A stretch of DNA of 64,000 nucleotides from Virgifigura deserti (GCA_003576685.1 QOZR01000001.1:310001-374000), one strand, 5' to 3'. Shown: positions 7,219-16,305, numbered from the stretch's first letter. Program-made: numbers and translations. The notes: generated by a model from the letters alone, not told the origin.

Positions 7219-8743
7219 TCGGTACGAAGAGGCCGCCAAGGAGGCGAGGCGAAGACCGCGTTCGCTCGTCAGCAAGCTCGTTCTCCTCGTCATCGTCTTC
7301 GTGGCGGTGCCGGTTGCTCTCTATCACACCTTTCTTCAGGCCGAACTCGAACGTCGCGCGCTACTGATCGGGAACGTCCAGGAGCAGGGCCGGCTGGTCG
7401 CGCTGGGCCTGGAGCCATTCCTGATGCAGGAGGAGCCATCGCCGCTTCTTACCCTCAGCAACGAGCTTGACCGGTTCGCCAGCAGCAACACGCGGATCCG
7501 GGTCCTCTTTCGCCCGGCGGATCAGAGTGGGGTCGCCAACTTCTTCTATGTTGCCGCGGTGCCGACGGTGCCAACCGCGATCCTCGAATATGAGCGCGAG
7601 GAACTGATGCGCCAGGGCATCCTGGACAGCGTCGCCGTCACCTGCACGGGGGATCTGCCGCTCGCCAACCGCTATCGCGATCCAGACGGCCGGGAAGAGG
7701 TGCTGACGTCGATCACGCCGGTCCTGTCGGATCGTGGCTGCTGGGCCATCATCGTCTCCCATCCGATCGAGAGTTTTCTCGGCACTTCGCTCGGTCAGCC
7801 CTACTGGATGCGCTTCGAGGTGCGGATGGCGGCCGGCATCTACCTGATCATGGCGGCGCTGACGCTGATCGTCTTCCTCAGTATACGCCGCAGCGTGCTG
7901 CGCTTTCGCAGGCTTGCCCGCGATCTTCGCACCGGGGCCGTCGCCGGCAAGTCCTTCGCCTCGCACAATGAGGTCGCCGAACTGGCCGGCGCCGCCGAGG
8001 AGTTCGACCGGTTGATCAAATCGCTCCGCTCTTCCGCGGAGAACATCCGACAGGCTGCCGAGGACAACGCCCACGCGTATAAGACGCCGATCGCGATCAT
8101 GCGGCAGTCGCTGGAACCGCTGAAGCGCATCGTATCGTCGAACGACAGCCGCAGCCGGCGCGCCGTCGAGGTCCTGGAAACCTCGATCGAGCGCCTCGAT
8201 CAGCTCGTCTCGACTTCGCGCCGGATGGACGAGACGATGGCCGAGCTCGTCGATCCGCCGCGCCAGAAGGTGAACCTCTCGCGCCTTCTCCAGCGTATGG
8301 CGATCGCCTACGGAAACCTGATGACGGGACGCGGCCTGCGGCTGGTCACGACGGTGGACGACGATGTGACCGTTCGGGCCAGCGAGGACCTGCTGGAAAC
8401 CGTGGTCGAGAACATTCTCGACAACTCCGTCAGCTTGTCGCCGCCGGGCAGTCAGATCACCGTGACGCTGCGAAGGGGCGGCCGCGTCGCCGATCTGCGG
8501 ATCCAGGATCAGGGACCGGGCGTACCGCCCGAGGATCTCGAGAGAATCTTTGAACGGCGCTTTACCAGCCGCCCGGTTCCGAAGGCACCCGACGGCGGGC
8601 TATCCGGAAAGCTGTCGCTGCATGCCGGCATCGGGCTGTGGATCGTGCGGCGCAATGTCGAAGCTGTCGGCGGCCTAGTCCGCGCCGAGAATGCGCCCGG
8701 GGGCGGGTTGATCCTGCGATTGAGCCTGCCGCTCGCGACGTGA
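7148..8743 (+). CDS. chvG: Sensor histidine kinase, ChvG-like
   Basis: A membrane kinase of up to 531 residues. There is a transmembrane segment near residues 44-63, a periplasmic domain to about 230, a second membrane segment (YLIMAALTLIVFLSI) and a HAMP region. The phospho-acceptor helix is DNAHAYKTPIAIMRQ, unusual in having AYKTP after the histidine. The ATPase domain has ENILDNSVSLSPPG (N box), DQGPGVPPEDLERIFERRF (G1/F) and GIGLWIVRRNVEAVGG (G2). The start is uncertain: the ATG at 7148 gives a long overlap with chvI, while the in-frame TTG at 7205 would nearly abut its stop. Partner of the ChvI-like regulator. Confidence 0.85.
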   Translation: MSMTISPVSPTIQASGTAGLIQSDRYEEAAKEARRRPRSLVSKLVLLVIVFVAVPVALYHTFLQAELERRALLIGNVQEQGRLVALGLEPFLMQEEPSPLLTLSNELDRFASSNTRIRVLFRPADQSGVANFFYVAAVPTVPTAILEYEREELMRQGILDSVAVTCTGDLPLANRYRDPDGREEVLTSITPVLSDRGCWAIIVSHPIESFLGTSLGQPYWMRFEVRMAAGIYLIMAALTLIVFLSIRRSVLRFRRLARDLRTGAVAGKSFASHNEVAELAGAAEEFDRLIKSLRSSAENIRQAAEDNAHAYKTPIAIMRQSLEPLKRIVSSNDSRSRRAVEVLETSIERLDQLVSTSRRMDETMAELVDPPRQKVNLSRLLQRMAIAYGNLMTGRGLRLVTTVDDDVTVRASEDLLETVVENILDNSVSLSPPGSQITVTLRRGGRVADLRIQDQGPGVPPEDLERIFERRFTSRPVPKAPDGGLSGKLSLHAGIGLWIVRRNVEAVGGLVRAENAPGGGLILRLSLPLAT

Positions 8744-8754
8744 GTCCAGCTGTT

Positions 8755-8784
8755 TGACGTCCGCCGCCCGACGACGGACAGTCA
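8755..8784 (+). terminator. Possible terminator after the chvI/chvG-like operon
   Basis: Imperfect hairpin of GACGTCCGCCG against CGACGGACAGTC, 12 bases after the kinase stop codon. The T-tract that follows is weak. Confidence 0.4.
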
Positions 8785-8913
8785 CGCTTATTCATCTCGG
8801 CAAGTCTTGCTCTTCGGAATAACACAAGTTTGTCGCAGGCCGGGCGGCTTATGTCTTGCTAATATTTAGCGAGTAAAGGTTCATACAATTTGTTGCAAAA
8901 TAAAAGAGAATTC

Positions 8914-9411
8914 ATGCTGTACGATGACACGAGCACACTATCTTGCAACTTGCCCGGTTTGCCGGGAGGCGGCCGTCGCGCGACGCCGGCGAATCGCCCG
9001 GCCGGCGCGAATTCCTTCCCGAGCCAGCTCGAGAGCACTCTCCGCCGTCTCCGGGCCAGCCGTCTTCGTTTTTCCGTGATGCGCCTGCGGTTGTCGCGCA
9101 CCTCCGTGGGCAACCCAACAGCGGCGGAAAAACTGGCTGCGCATATGGCGGACCCGCATGTCCTGGTCGGGCTTTGGCCGGATTGCAGCGTCGTCGGCGC
9201 CTTCTTCGGCCCGCGGGCGGTCGGCAGCGCCGGAGACCAAGTCCAAGTGCGGCAGATCGTCGAGCGCTGTCGCCGGGCGATGATCGAGACCGGGAAGGCC
9301 GACCTCATGTCGCAGTCCTACTTGTTGATTGCCCACCGATGGACGGATGAAGTGTTCGATCTGCCAGCATTGATCAATGCGCTCGATCTTGCCGAAGAGA
9401 TCGCCGCGTAG
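8914..9411 (+). CDS. Hypothetical protein
   Basis: A 165-residue protein I cannot assign. Residues to about 35 are Gly/Pro/Arg rich and look disordered. The rest alternates basic helices (LRRLRASRLRFSVMRLRLSR) with a more globular C-terminus ending in DEVFDLPALINALDLAEEIAA. The ATG at 8914 is chosen over an upstream TTG because AAGAGA precedes it. No predicted signal or membrane segment. It stands alone between the ChvG-like gene and a convergent MFS gene. Confidence 0.55.
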   Translation: MLYDDTSTLSCNLPGLPGGGRRATPANRPAGANSFPSQLESTLRRLRASRLRFSVMRLRLSRTSVGNPTAAEKLAAHMADPHVLVGLWPDCSVVGAFFGPRAVGSAGDQVQVRQIVERCRRAMIETGKADLMSQSYLLIAHRWTDEVFDLPALINALDLAEEIAA

Positions 9412-9530
9412 CGCCAAGGTCATCCAGCATTACTTCGGCAGTCTGCCACGTTTAGCGGCAACCACGAAAAGGCGGAGATGGTGCAACTCGATTCGCTGTT
9501 CTCGCACCAACTCCGCAGATCTCATGCCTC

Positions 9531-10748
9531 TCAAATCCTGGCGCTTCTCGGCGCCAGTGTTCCGAGACCAATGATGGCGAGGCCAGCTCCGATCCAGAGA
9601 GGCGAAACCGTTCCGAACCCGGCGCTGATGGAAAGGCCGCCGAGCCAGGAACCGACCAACACGCCAAGAGAGATAATGGCACCATGGACCGAGTTCACCA
9701 GAGGACGCGGATTGGCCGTACGCATGATGCGCGCGGCCATGGCGGGGTTCATCGTCACGCCAACGAGCCCCAAGACAATCGTGGCAACGACCGTGAAAAC
9801 CTCACTGCGAGCTAGAAGCCCAAAAGCGACGAGACTGATCGCCAGTGTGGAAAGGCCGAATACCAGAATAGGCATGGTGTATCTGTCGGCATAGCGGCCG
9901 ATGACGATGTTCCCGATAACGGTCGCAGCGCCGTAAAGGACATAGAGGGTCGGAACCGCTTCCGGGGAGAAGCCGCTGACTTCGGTAAAGATTGGCGAAA
10001 AATAGCTGAATGCGGCAAAGGTCGCCGCGATGATGAGCCCACTTGTGGCATATGCCGCCCAGAGCTTTCCGCTCTTCAAGGCTGCGAGTTCAAAGGGCAG
10101 GTCTATCTTCTCAGGACGCGCAGACGCAGGCGTCAGGGCCGCCACAATCCCGGTGCAAACGAGCACCAGAACCGCCACCACCCAGAAGCTGGTGCGCCAA
10201 TCGAAATGTTGGTCGATCAATGTTGCCATTGGCAGACCGAAGACAGTCGCCAACATCAGGCCGGCGAGGACGATGGACGAGGCCCGACCCCGTGCTTGCG
10301 ATCCCGCCATCTCGGCCGCCGCTGAAAGTGAAACGGCGAAGAAGGCGGCAGAGGCGACCCCCGTGATCGCTCGCGCTAGCGCCATTACGGCATAGCCCGT
10401 CGCCATCGCTCCTAACGCCTGCCCGAGAATGAAAACGGCCAACAGCAAAAGAAGTGCTGTCTTGCGACTGAAACGGAGCAGCCCGACCGTCAGTAAGGGG
10501 CCGCCGATCACCATCCCAGCTGCATAGATGGAGATGAGGTAGCCGATCTCTGGGATCGACACACTGAAGGCCGCCGACAGGGATGGCATCATCCCAGCAA
10601 CCATGAACTCCGACGTTGTCATCGAAAAGATGCCCGCGCCGAAGGCATAGACCGCCAGCGGAATAGCGGCTTCAGCATGCGGTCGGCCCAATCCGTCCGA
10701 TCTATTGCTCAATGTGGGATTTTCCTGAGCTGTGCAGTTGTCTGTCAT
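9531..10748 (-). CDS. MFS transporter, drug-efflux (DHA1) type
   Basis: A 405-residue, about 12-helix transporter of the AraJ/chloramphenicol-exporter branch. The first helix region reads IPLAVYAFGAGIFSMTTSEFMVAGMMPSL, in which TSEFM is typical of this branch, and the second helix has AAGMVIGGPLL. The open frame continues to 11387 across the neighbouring regulator, but the real start is the ATG at 10748. It is divergent from a TetR gene across 96 bases that carry a repeated motif, so export induced by the ligand of that repressor is likely. The substrate is unknown. Confidence 0.87.
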   Translation of the reverse strand: MTDNCTAQENPTLSNRSDGLGRPHAEAAIPLAVYAFGAGIFSMTTSEFMVAGMMPSLSAAFSVSIPEIGYLISIYAAGMVIGGPLLTVGLLRFSRKTALLLLLAVFILGQALGAMATGYAVMALARAITGVASAAFFAVSLSAAAEMAGSQARGRASSIVLAGLMLATVFGLPMATLIDQHFDWRTSFWVVAVLVLVCTGIVAALTPASARPEKIDLPFELAALKSGKLWAAYATSGLIIAATFAAFSYFSPIFTEVSGFSPEAVPTLYVLYGAATVIGNIVIGRYADRYTMPILVFGLSTLAISLVAFGLLARSEVFTVVATIVLGLVGVTMNPAMAARIMRTANPRPLVNSVHGAIISLGVLVGSWLGGLSISAGFGTVSPLWIGAGLAIIGLGTLAPRSARI

Positions 10749-10764
10749 GACCCTATTTTCGTAA

Positions 10765-10836
10765 TTGTAACTACAGAAATAGGTGTCAGCCTTGAATCCA
10801 CAGGTCAAGTGAATTATATAAATCTGACTACAGAAA
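10765..10836. promoter_or_regulatory. Divergent promoter region with repeated ACTACAGAAA motif
   Basis: ACTACAGAAA occurs at 10770-10779 and again at 10827-10836, once near each gene start. The first lies in an inverted arrangement TGTA-AC-TACA. Two copies bracketing the MFS/TetR intergenic region are good candidates for the repressor's operators. Confidence 0.5.
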
Positions 10837-10844
10837 GGATCGGA

Positions 10845-11435
10845 ATGGCACCTCGGGGACGGCCGCGCAGCTTCGACCGCGATCTCGCGCTCAGTCGCGC
10901 AATGGAGGTGTTTTGGGCCAAGGGCTATGAGGGCGCTCAACTCGCCGACCTTACGGAGGCGATGGGGATCAATCCACCAAGCTTCTATGCTGCCTTCGGA
11001 TCGAAGGAGGCCGCCTTCCGCGAGGCAGTCGACCTTTACATCGCGACGGTAGGCTCCGCACCGATGAGGGCGCTTGATAGTGCAACGACGCTTAAGGCCG
11101 GTATCCGCGCCATGCTCAAAGGCAGCATTGACGTCGCCCTGTCTTCCCAACCCGGCGGATGTCTCCTGGTCCTCGGTGTCGTCAATTGCCTGACCGAGAA
11201 TGAAGCCGCGCGTGAGTGCCTGAAGAAGGCTCGCCGCACCACTCTCGATCTTATCCGCGAGCGGCTGGAACGCGGCGTCAGGGACGGCGAACTTCCTGCG
11301 GACACGGATGCCGAAGTTCTGGCGGCGTTCTACAACGGGATTCTGCAAGCCATATCGTTTCAGGCCCGCGACGGCGCATCGCGGCACGATCTCGAGAGTT
11401 TGATCGCTCCGGCAATGGCAGCGGTCCCCTCATAA
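10845..11435 (+). CDS. TetR-family regulator of the divergent MFS gene
   Basis: A 196-residue repressor opening with APRGRPRSFDRDLALSRAMEVFWAKGYEGAQLADLTEAMGINPPSFYAAFGSK, a textbook TetR helix-turn-helix (in the printed order, residues 2-55). The C-terminal ligand domain carries GGCLLVLGVVNC near residue 104, a feature of the AcrR-like branch often found beside exporters. The ATG at 10845 is chosen because homologous proteins begin here and GAAAGGA lies just upstream; the frame is open further up. It faces the MFS gene and probably represses it and itself. Confidence 0.88.
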   Translation: MAPRGRPRSFDRDLALSRAMEVFWAKGYEGAQLADLTEAMGINPPSFYAAFGSKEAAFREAVDLYIATVGSAPMRALDSATTLKAGIRAMLKGSIDVALSSQPGGCLLVLGVVNCLTENEAARECLKKARRTTLDLIRERLERGVRDGELPADTDAEVLAAFYNGILQAISFQARDGASRHDLESLIAPAMAAVPS

Positions 11436-11697
11436 TGATTGCATGCGCGTGATTTGAGCGGGGGAACGTCGCCGATTTTGCCGTGGTCCTGCGGGTGCTC
11501 GACAACGCCGTACCGAGCACCCGGTCAGCAGGTGCTGACTGTACGCTCGTGCCATCTCCATCCTCCTTTCTACGACGAAGGACTCGCACTCGCTCACAGC
11601 TTGGGAATTCCTATCGGTATCCGAGAATCCCAAACGCGCTCACATCTAGAAAGCCACCGGGGTGGCGCACCGATAAGTTATTTTCCAAGACAGGGGA

Positions 11698-12138
11698 TCA
11701 GTCTCGGCGAACGCCCTCGAGCGGCAGCTCGCCCGTTTCGATGGCTGATCGCAACGCGGTGAAACCGCGCTCGACCTCCTCATACCATTCACGAGCCCGC
11801 CGCAGCTGTGCCACGTCTGCTTCCGTCAGCGGCGGACGGTCGGCATGGCCAAGGTCCAGAACCTGCGCCAGATAGCGGCCGCGCATCTTGGCGACGGCGC
11901 GCGCGACCCGTTCGACCTCCGACGGAGTGACGGCGATGACGGCGTTCACCGTCTCGGTGCGCGTCAGGGCCCGAAGGTCGCTTTGCACATAGCAGAGGAA
12001 CTGCCTCACATTCGGTGACGGGCTGTTCGCAATGGTGGGCAGCGAATCCTCGGACCCATGGTGACGGGGCGAGGTAGTGCCCGCGTTGCGCCTCCGGACG
12101 GCAATTACATTGTCGGATGTCGACCTGTCAAAGAACAT
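11698..12138 (-). CDS. Hypothetical protein
   Basis: A 146-residue protein without recognised family. It starts at the ATG at 12138, preceded by GGAGAGAG. The N-terminus is rich in Ser/Arg and low complexity. The C-terminal half is strongly helical and charged (VTPSEVERVARAVAKMRGRY, then LTEADVAQLRRAREWYEEVERGF). No signal peptide or membrane segment. It stands alone; the 262 bases between it and the TetR gene hold no gene that I can support. Confidence 0.5.
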   Translation of the reverse strand: MFFDRSTSDNVIAVRRRNAGTTSPRHHGSEDSLPTIANSPSPNVRQFLCYVQSDLRALTRTETVNAVIAVTPSEVERVARAVAKMRGRYLAQVLDLGHADRPPLTEADVAQLRRAREWYEEVERGFTALRSAIETGELPLEGVRRD

Positions 12139-12350
12139 GGACTCTCTCCAAATGGTGGCTGCGAGGGTGCTCTGGGGGAATCCATAGCAAATCCCAGGCC
12201 ACCTCATTGTTCTTGCCTATCAATAGCCTATAGAGGGGTGCGAACGAGATGCGCGGGTGAAGTTGCCTCGTTGCCGGGCAGTTCTTGCCGACCGCGAGGC
12301 GATCGATGCCGGTGGCCGGTTAACGTTCGTTTTCTTAGGGGCAAACAGAA

Positions 12351-12380
12351 AGAGCGGCGGCCCCATAGGGCCGCCGCTCT
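12351..12380 (-). terminator. Terminator of the PEP-CTERM gene
   Basis: 13-bp GC-rich stem AGAGCGGCGGCCC / GGGCCGCCGCTCT around a short loop, 19 bases after the stop codon on the minus strand. A moderately T-rich stretch follows. Confidence 0.75.
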
Positions 12381-12399
12381 CAGGAAGACGAAAGTCCGG

Positions 12400-13221
12400 C
12401 TACGCGGCCTTCCGACGTCGAATCACGCTAAGCGCGACAAGGCCGGTGCCGAGCAAGGCCAACATGCCTGGCTCAGGCACGGGGGTGCCGGGCGTGTCTG
12501 CCCGCGGTCCCCTGACGCTGAGGAACGTGTTGAATCGCGTCTCGCCCCTCTCCATGGTTTTGAAGCCGACGCAGTCCGCACCGAGGCCGAACAGGCCACA
12601 CTCGCTTGCGCCGAGCGGCGCCAGCTCCTCCGATCCGAAGATCAGCGTGTAAGTCTCGCCCAGGAAATCGAACTCCTGCGCGGTTTCACCGGTGGCGGCC
12701 AGCAGGAAGATATCGTCACAGACGCTGCCCGAGTCGAAACCGCAGGAGGCCTGGTTTTCGGTTTCCCGGAACAGGAAATCGAAGAACGTGTCGATCGGAC
12801 CGATCGACCCGCCTGCCGATGGTTCCGACGGCGTGAGAGTCGCCTGGATGCTCAGCTTACCGCTGGTCAGATATTCCTCCTGCAAGTCGGTCGGGATCGG
12901 ATTATTGAAGTGCGCCAATTGGGGACCGGCCACTGACGATCCGTTCGTGAGCAGGTTGTCGCCCGTCACCACGCTGTCGACTTCCAGCGCGCTTCGCGGG
13001 CCGTCGAAGCTCTGCGGCCATTCGAGTCGAGTCACGCCGCCCAGAACCGGGTTGGGATTCGACCCGACGGTCCCATCCGGCGTCCATTCGGTGAACGCAT
13101 TGTTGAGCTCGAAGCTCCAGGTCGAAATAACCGGGGCCGCAGTGGCCGGATCTGCCGCGCCGGAAAGCAGTGCAATTGCCAGGGCACCGCCTCCGGCGAG
13201 CTTTTGCCAATTTGTCATCAA
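12400..13221 (-). CDS. PEP-CTERM sorted exported protein
   Basis: A 273-residue secreted protein. A signal peptide (about residues 1-28, ending in TATA-AP) leads into a Ser/Thr/Asn-rich body. The C-terminus is the PEP-CTERM signal: VPEPG, a hydrophobic helix (MLALLGTGLVALSVI) and a basic tail RRRKAA. Such proteins are cut and exported by an exosortase, often into exopolysaccharide. No exosortase is in the window. The body contains four cysteines (CGLFGLGADC and CGFDSGSVC). The function of the mature protein is unknown. A second PEP-CTERM protein is at 27215. Confidence 0.87.
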   Translation of the reverse strand: MMTNWQKLAGGGALAIALLSGAADPATAAPVISTWSFELNNAFTEWTPDGTVGSNPNPVLGGVTRLEWPQSFDGPRSALEVDSVVTGDNLLTNGSSVAGPQLAHFNNPIPTDLQEEYLTSGKLSIQATLTPSEPSAGGSIGPIDTFFDFLFRETENQASCGFDSGSVCDDIFLLAATGETAQEFDFLGETYTLIFGSEELAPLGASECGLFGLGADCVGFKTMERGETRFNTFLSVRGPRADTPGTPVPEPGMLALLGTGLVALSVIRRRKAA

Positions 13222-13647
13222 CTGTGTACTCCGTGTTCACAAACTCAGCCCCCGACCGGCTTTGGCAAGTTTCGTCGGTTCCGGCCGGAGACCCGGGGCG
13301 GTTTGGAGCAAGTGCCATGCCAAGCGCGCCTTCGCCCCAGTTCTCTGCGGGTTTTGATAGCTGCTGAGTAAATGAGTCCGTCGATGGCGTGGAAGAATCT
13401 TAAGAATCGTTAAAATTTGTGACGCTGATTCGGCGATCGGTCGACGCTCATCAGCGCTCCGGCTACAGCCGTCTCGCTCATTCGTTAAAAAATATGGTTA
13501 ACATCAGGGCCTTACAGAATCGCACGCGTTCGATGAGGAGTGTAAATTTCATCGACATGCGCGCGCGCTCCGGCCCGTTGAGGCGGCTCCGCTATAGACG
13601 GCTGCTGGCCTCGTTCGCAACGAGAGTTGAGGGCAGCAGGGAGGGCG
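13222..13647. other. Intergenic region, 426 bp
   Basis: Upstream region of the PEP-CTERM gene and downstream of the class II aldolase gene. It is AT-richer than its surroundings near 13390-13510. I see no coding frame or hairpin that I can support. Confidence 0.5.
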
Positions 13648-14442
13648 TCATTCCTTATAGGACGGATCCTCGCGGTCGAGCATGCGGAGGAGGGCGGACC
13701 AGGTAAGTGCCCATCCTTCCTCGTCGCCGGGATCGTCCACGCCGCTGCTGTTATATTGCCGCTCGGTCCGGGCGCAAACTTCGGGCGACGGCAGGATCAG
13801 CTCCGTCCCCGTCGACTGCGCGGCGATTTGAACTTCGCAGGATCGCTCGAGATAGAACATCAGAACGAACGCCTCCGGAATGCTGCGTCCGACGGTCAGA
13901 AGCCCGTGATTGCGCAGGATCATCACCTGCTTGTCGCCGAGATCCGCGACGAGGCGGGCGCGCTCGTCGAGATCGAGCGCGATCCCCTCATAATCGTGAT
14001 AGGCAATGCGATTGTAGAATTGCAGGGCGAACTGGTTGAGCGGCAGCAGTCCGCACCTCAGCGTCGAAACCGCGACCCCGGCGCGGGTGTGGGTATGCAG
14101 TACGCACTGCGCATCCTCCCGAGCGCCGTGGATCGCGCTATGGATGACGAAACCCGCGGGATTCACGCTATGACCGTTCGCGCTGAGCATCTGCCCCTCG
14201 AGATCCACGACGACCAGATTCGAAGCGGTGATCTCCTCGAACATCAGGCCATAGGGGTTCAGCAGGAAGCGGTGTTCCGGTCCAGGCAGGCGTGCCGAGA
14301 TATGCGTAAAGATCAGGTCAGTCATCCGGAACCGGGCGACCAACCGGTAGCAAGCGGCCAACTGCACCCGGAGCGCCCATTCCTCCGGCGTGATTGCCGG
14401 CGTTTCGGTCGAGCGGATCAGGGCAGGGCCGGTCGATGACAT
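13648..14442 (-). CDS. Class II aldolase/adducin-family protein
   Basis: A 264-residue protein of the metal-dependent class II aldolase fold. Metal and active-site landmarks are seen: FTHISARLPG near residue 47, then HSAIHGAREDAQCVLHTHTRAG (given as H-x3-H and HTHT) and LRNHGLLTVG near 180. The histidines are those that bind zinc in fuculose-1-phosphate aldolase. It starts at the ATG at 14442, with AGGAGG nine bases before; a longer frame begins at 14505. The neighbourhood does not reveal the substrate, and many members of this branch are not aldolases. Confidence 0.85.
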   Translation of the reverse strand: MSSTGPALIRSTETPAITPEEWALRVQLAACYRLVARFRMTDLIFTHISARLPGPEHRFLLNPYGLMFEEITASNLVVVDLEGQMLSANGHSVNPAGFVIHSAIHGAREDAQCVLHTHTRAGVAVSTLRCGLLPLNQFALQFYNRIAYHDYEGIALDLDERARLVADLGDKQVMILRNHGLLTVGRSIPEAFVLMFYLERSCEVQIAAQSTGTELILPSPEVCARTERQYNSSGVDDPGDEEGWALTWSALLRMLDREDPSYKE

Positions 14443-14584
14443 TCCAGTTTCCTCCTGTAAGGGACGTCCTACGTCCGATGTGGCGGGGGTCGTAGGGAAC
14501 GCCACATCGGATGGGTCGAATGCTGACCCGGAGCCCGGAAAAAGAAAAGGGGATTTGTTCGTCGGCGAGCTCTCCGGTGTGAAA

Positions 14585-14619
14585 GAAAGGCCGCTCTCCG
14601 GCGGGAGAGCGGCCTTTCC
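14585..14619 (-). terminator. Terminator after the PRC-barrel gene
   Basis: Stem of about 14 bp, AAAGGCCGCTCTCC paired with its complement ending in GGCCTTT. On the minus strand it is followed by TTTCTTTC. It ends the PRC-barrel transcript. Confidence 0.75.
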
Positions 14620-14682
14620 CAGTAGCGGGGCGTGACTCCTTCCTCGGTCGTCACATCCTGTCGATTCTTGACGGCCGATATA

Positions 14683-15201
14683 TTAATGGGGGGTGCCGCC
14701 GGCTTCTGTGCCTGGCTGTTCGTTGCCAAGCTCGGTGTCCTCGCCGGTAATCACTCCCGGCTGGGATTCGGCGACACCGTGGACGTTGGCGTCCTTCGCC
14801 TCGCGCCAGTCTCCCGTCATCTGATGCTCGGGTGCGGATTCGAGCTGCTCCTGGGTCATATCGACCATCATCATCTCGTCTTCCGGAACGACGGTAACGG
14901 CATACCAATCCACCACGACCGGACGCGTGTCGACGCCGAGATACCCGCCGGCATCGACGACGATGCCCGCGATCTGGTCGTTTTCGTCAAAAACGATCCC
15001 CTCGACCTCGCCGATCTCCTCACCGTCTGCCGTCACCAGCGGCTTTCCGAGGAGCGTGTCGGAGCCCCAGTTGGATTCTGTCATGGCACTGTCGAGGAAC
15101 GGGTAGCTTGATTTGCCGACCTCGCTGCTGTCACTCGATTGTGCCCAGGCCGGGCCTGCAAGAGCTAAGATGATCGCAGTCGTCGATAGAAGTTTTACCA
15201 T
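14683..15201 (-). CDS. Exported PRC-barrel domain protein
   Basis: A 172-residue protein with a cleavable signal peptide (1-21, ending PAWAQ) and one PRC-barrel domain (about 48-125: LLGKPLVTADGEEIGEVEGIV, then GIVVDAGGYLGVDTRPVVVDW with the typical order). Periplasmic PRC-barrel proteins of this size are frequent stress-induced genes in alphaproteobacteria; their molecular role is not established. AGGAGG precedes the ATG at 15201. A GGAAC-N16-TGTT promoter at 15234-15258 lies 33 bases upstream. Confidence 0.85.
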   Translation of the reverse strand: MVKLLSTTAIILALAGPAWAQSSDSSEVGKSSYPFLDSAMTESNWGSDTLLGKPLVTADGEEIGEVEGIVFDENDQIAGIVVDAGGYLGVDTRPVVVDWYAVTVVPEDEMMMVDMTQEQLESAPEHQMTGDWREAKDANVHGVAESQPGVITGEDTELGNEQPGTEAGGTPH

Positions 15202-15233
15202 AACGAACCTCCTAATTCTGACCATGCCCGTTC

Positions 15234-15258
15234 AACAGTGGGGATCAGTTAAGGTTCC
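15234..15258 (-). promoter_or_regulatory. EcfG-type general stress promoter (PRC-barrel gene)
   Basis: On the minus strand GGAAC (15258-15254), 16 bases, TGTT (15237-15234). The consensus of the alphaproteobacterial sigma-EcfG is GGAAC-N16/17-CGTT, so there is one mismatch. Confidence 0.7.
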
Positions 15259-15362
15259 GATGAAATTGACCTAAGGGTTTACCGCTGCGCAGGTCCGGCA
15301 ATCTCGAGAACGAATTCTTCGGTAGCAGTTCACGGTTGCCGTTTGGCGGCGATCAATGCCTG

Positions 15363-16223
15363 TTAACTCTCGACCGGTTCTCCGCCGTTCGGATGAAGAA
15401 CCTGGCCGGTCATGAACGCCGCCTGCTCGGATGCAAGAAAGATGTAGGAGGGCGCAATCTCGTCGGGGTGGGCAGGGCGGTGCTCGATGGAGTCCGATCC
15501 GAATTTCGGAATGTGGTCGGCCTCGAAGGTCGAGGGAATGAGGGGGGTCCAGACCGGCCCGGGGGCAACGGCATTCACCCGGATCTTCTTCTCCTTGAGC
15601 GCCGCCGCGAGCGAGCGGGTGAAGGACACGATTGCGCCCTTCGTCGAAGAATAGTCGAGCAGCATCGGATTGCCGCGATAGGCCGTTACCGAGGTCGTGT
15701 TGATGATGGCGTCGTGCTCCTTCAAATGCGGAAGCACGGCCTTGGTCAGATGGAACATCGCGAAGATGTTGGTCCGGAAGGTTCGTTCGAGCTGCTCGGC
15801 GTCGATGTCCTCCAAGCTCTTCTGCGGGTGCTGCTCGCCGGCGTTGTTCACCAGGATGTCAATGCGGCCGAACGTCGACATCACCTTTTCGGTGACCTCG
15901 CGGCAGAAGGCCTCGTCCCCGAGATCGCCGGCGAGGGACAGGCAGCGGCGTCCTTCCTGTTCGATCAGCTTTTTCGTTTCGGCCGCATCCTCGTGCTCGT
16001 CGTAATAGACGACAGCCACATCGGCGCCTTCCTTGGCAAAGCCGATGGCGGTCGCGCGGCCGATACCGCTGTCGCCGCCCGTGACGACGGCGACCTTGCC
16101 TTGCAGCCAGCCGGCCGACCGATAGTCGGCCATCTCGGCCTTCGGCTTCGGCTGCATCTCATCTCGAACACCAGGCTGCCTCTCCTGATGCTGCTTCGGA
16201 TATCCCGTCTGTTGTTGGGTCAT
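15363..16223 (-). CDS. SDR oxidoreductase, general stress protein (YdaD/YhdF) type
   Basis: A 286-residue short-chain dehydrogenase with a 30-residue polar N-terminal extension. NAD(P) site TGGDSGIG near residue 50; NNAGEQHPQ near 125; catalytic S (NTTSVTAY) and Y-x3-K (DYSSTKGAI). The extension and NNAGEQ are typical of the B. subtilis stress proteins GsiB-regulon type YdaD/YhdF and of E. coli YghA. It starts at the ATG at 16223; a TTG immediately before is not needed. A stress-type promoter lies 83 bases upstream (16306-16330). Probably a broad-range aldehyde/ketone reductase acting under stress, which is inference. Confidence 0.88.
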   Translation of the reverse strand: MTQQQTGYPKQHQERQPGVRDEMQPKPKAEMADYRSAGWLQGKVAVVTGGDSGIGRATAIGFAKEGADVAVVYYDEHEDAAETKKLIEQEGRRCLSLAGDLGDEAFCREVTEKVMSTFGRIDILVNNAGEQHPQKSLEDIDAEQLERTFRTNIFAMFHLTKAVLPHLKEHDAIINTTSVTAYRGNPMLLDYSSTKGAIVSFTRSLAAALKEKKIRVNAVAPGPVWTPLIPSTFEADHIPKFGSDSIEHRPAHPDEIAPSYIFLASEQAAFMTGQVLHPNGGEPVES

Positions 16224-16305
16224 CAATCATCCCTCGGCGTCTGGGGTTCCGTCGACCGACCCGGCGCCTTGGTCACGGTCGACCTTGTCGCTCGTTCGAC
16301 GGAAG

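Noticed and set aside
9531..11387. Reading the MFS gene as a 618-residue protein
   Set aside because: The first 213 residues are antisense to the TetR gene; the MFS family begins at the ATG at 10748.
13276..13284. Possible EcfG -35 element upstream of the PEP-CTERM gene
   Set aside because: GGAAC is present on the minus strand but no CGTT-like element occurs at 16-17 bases.
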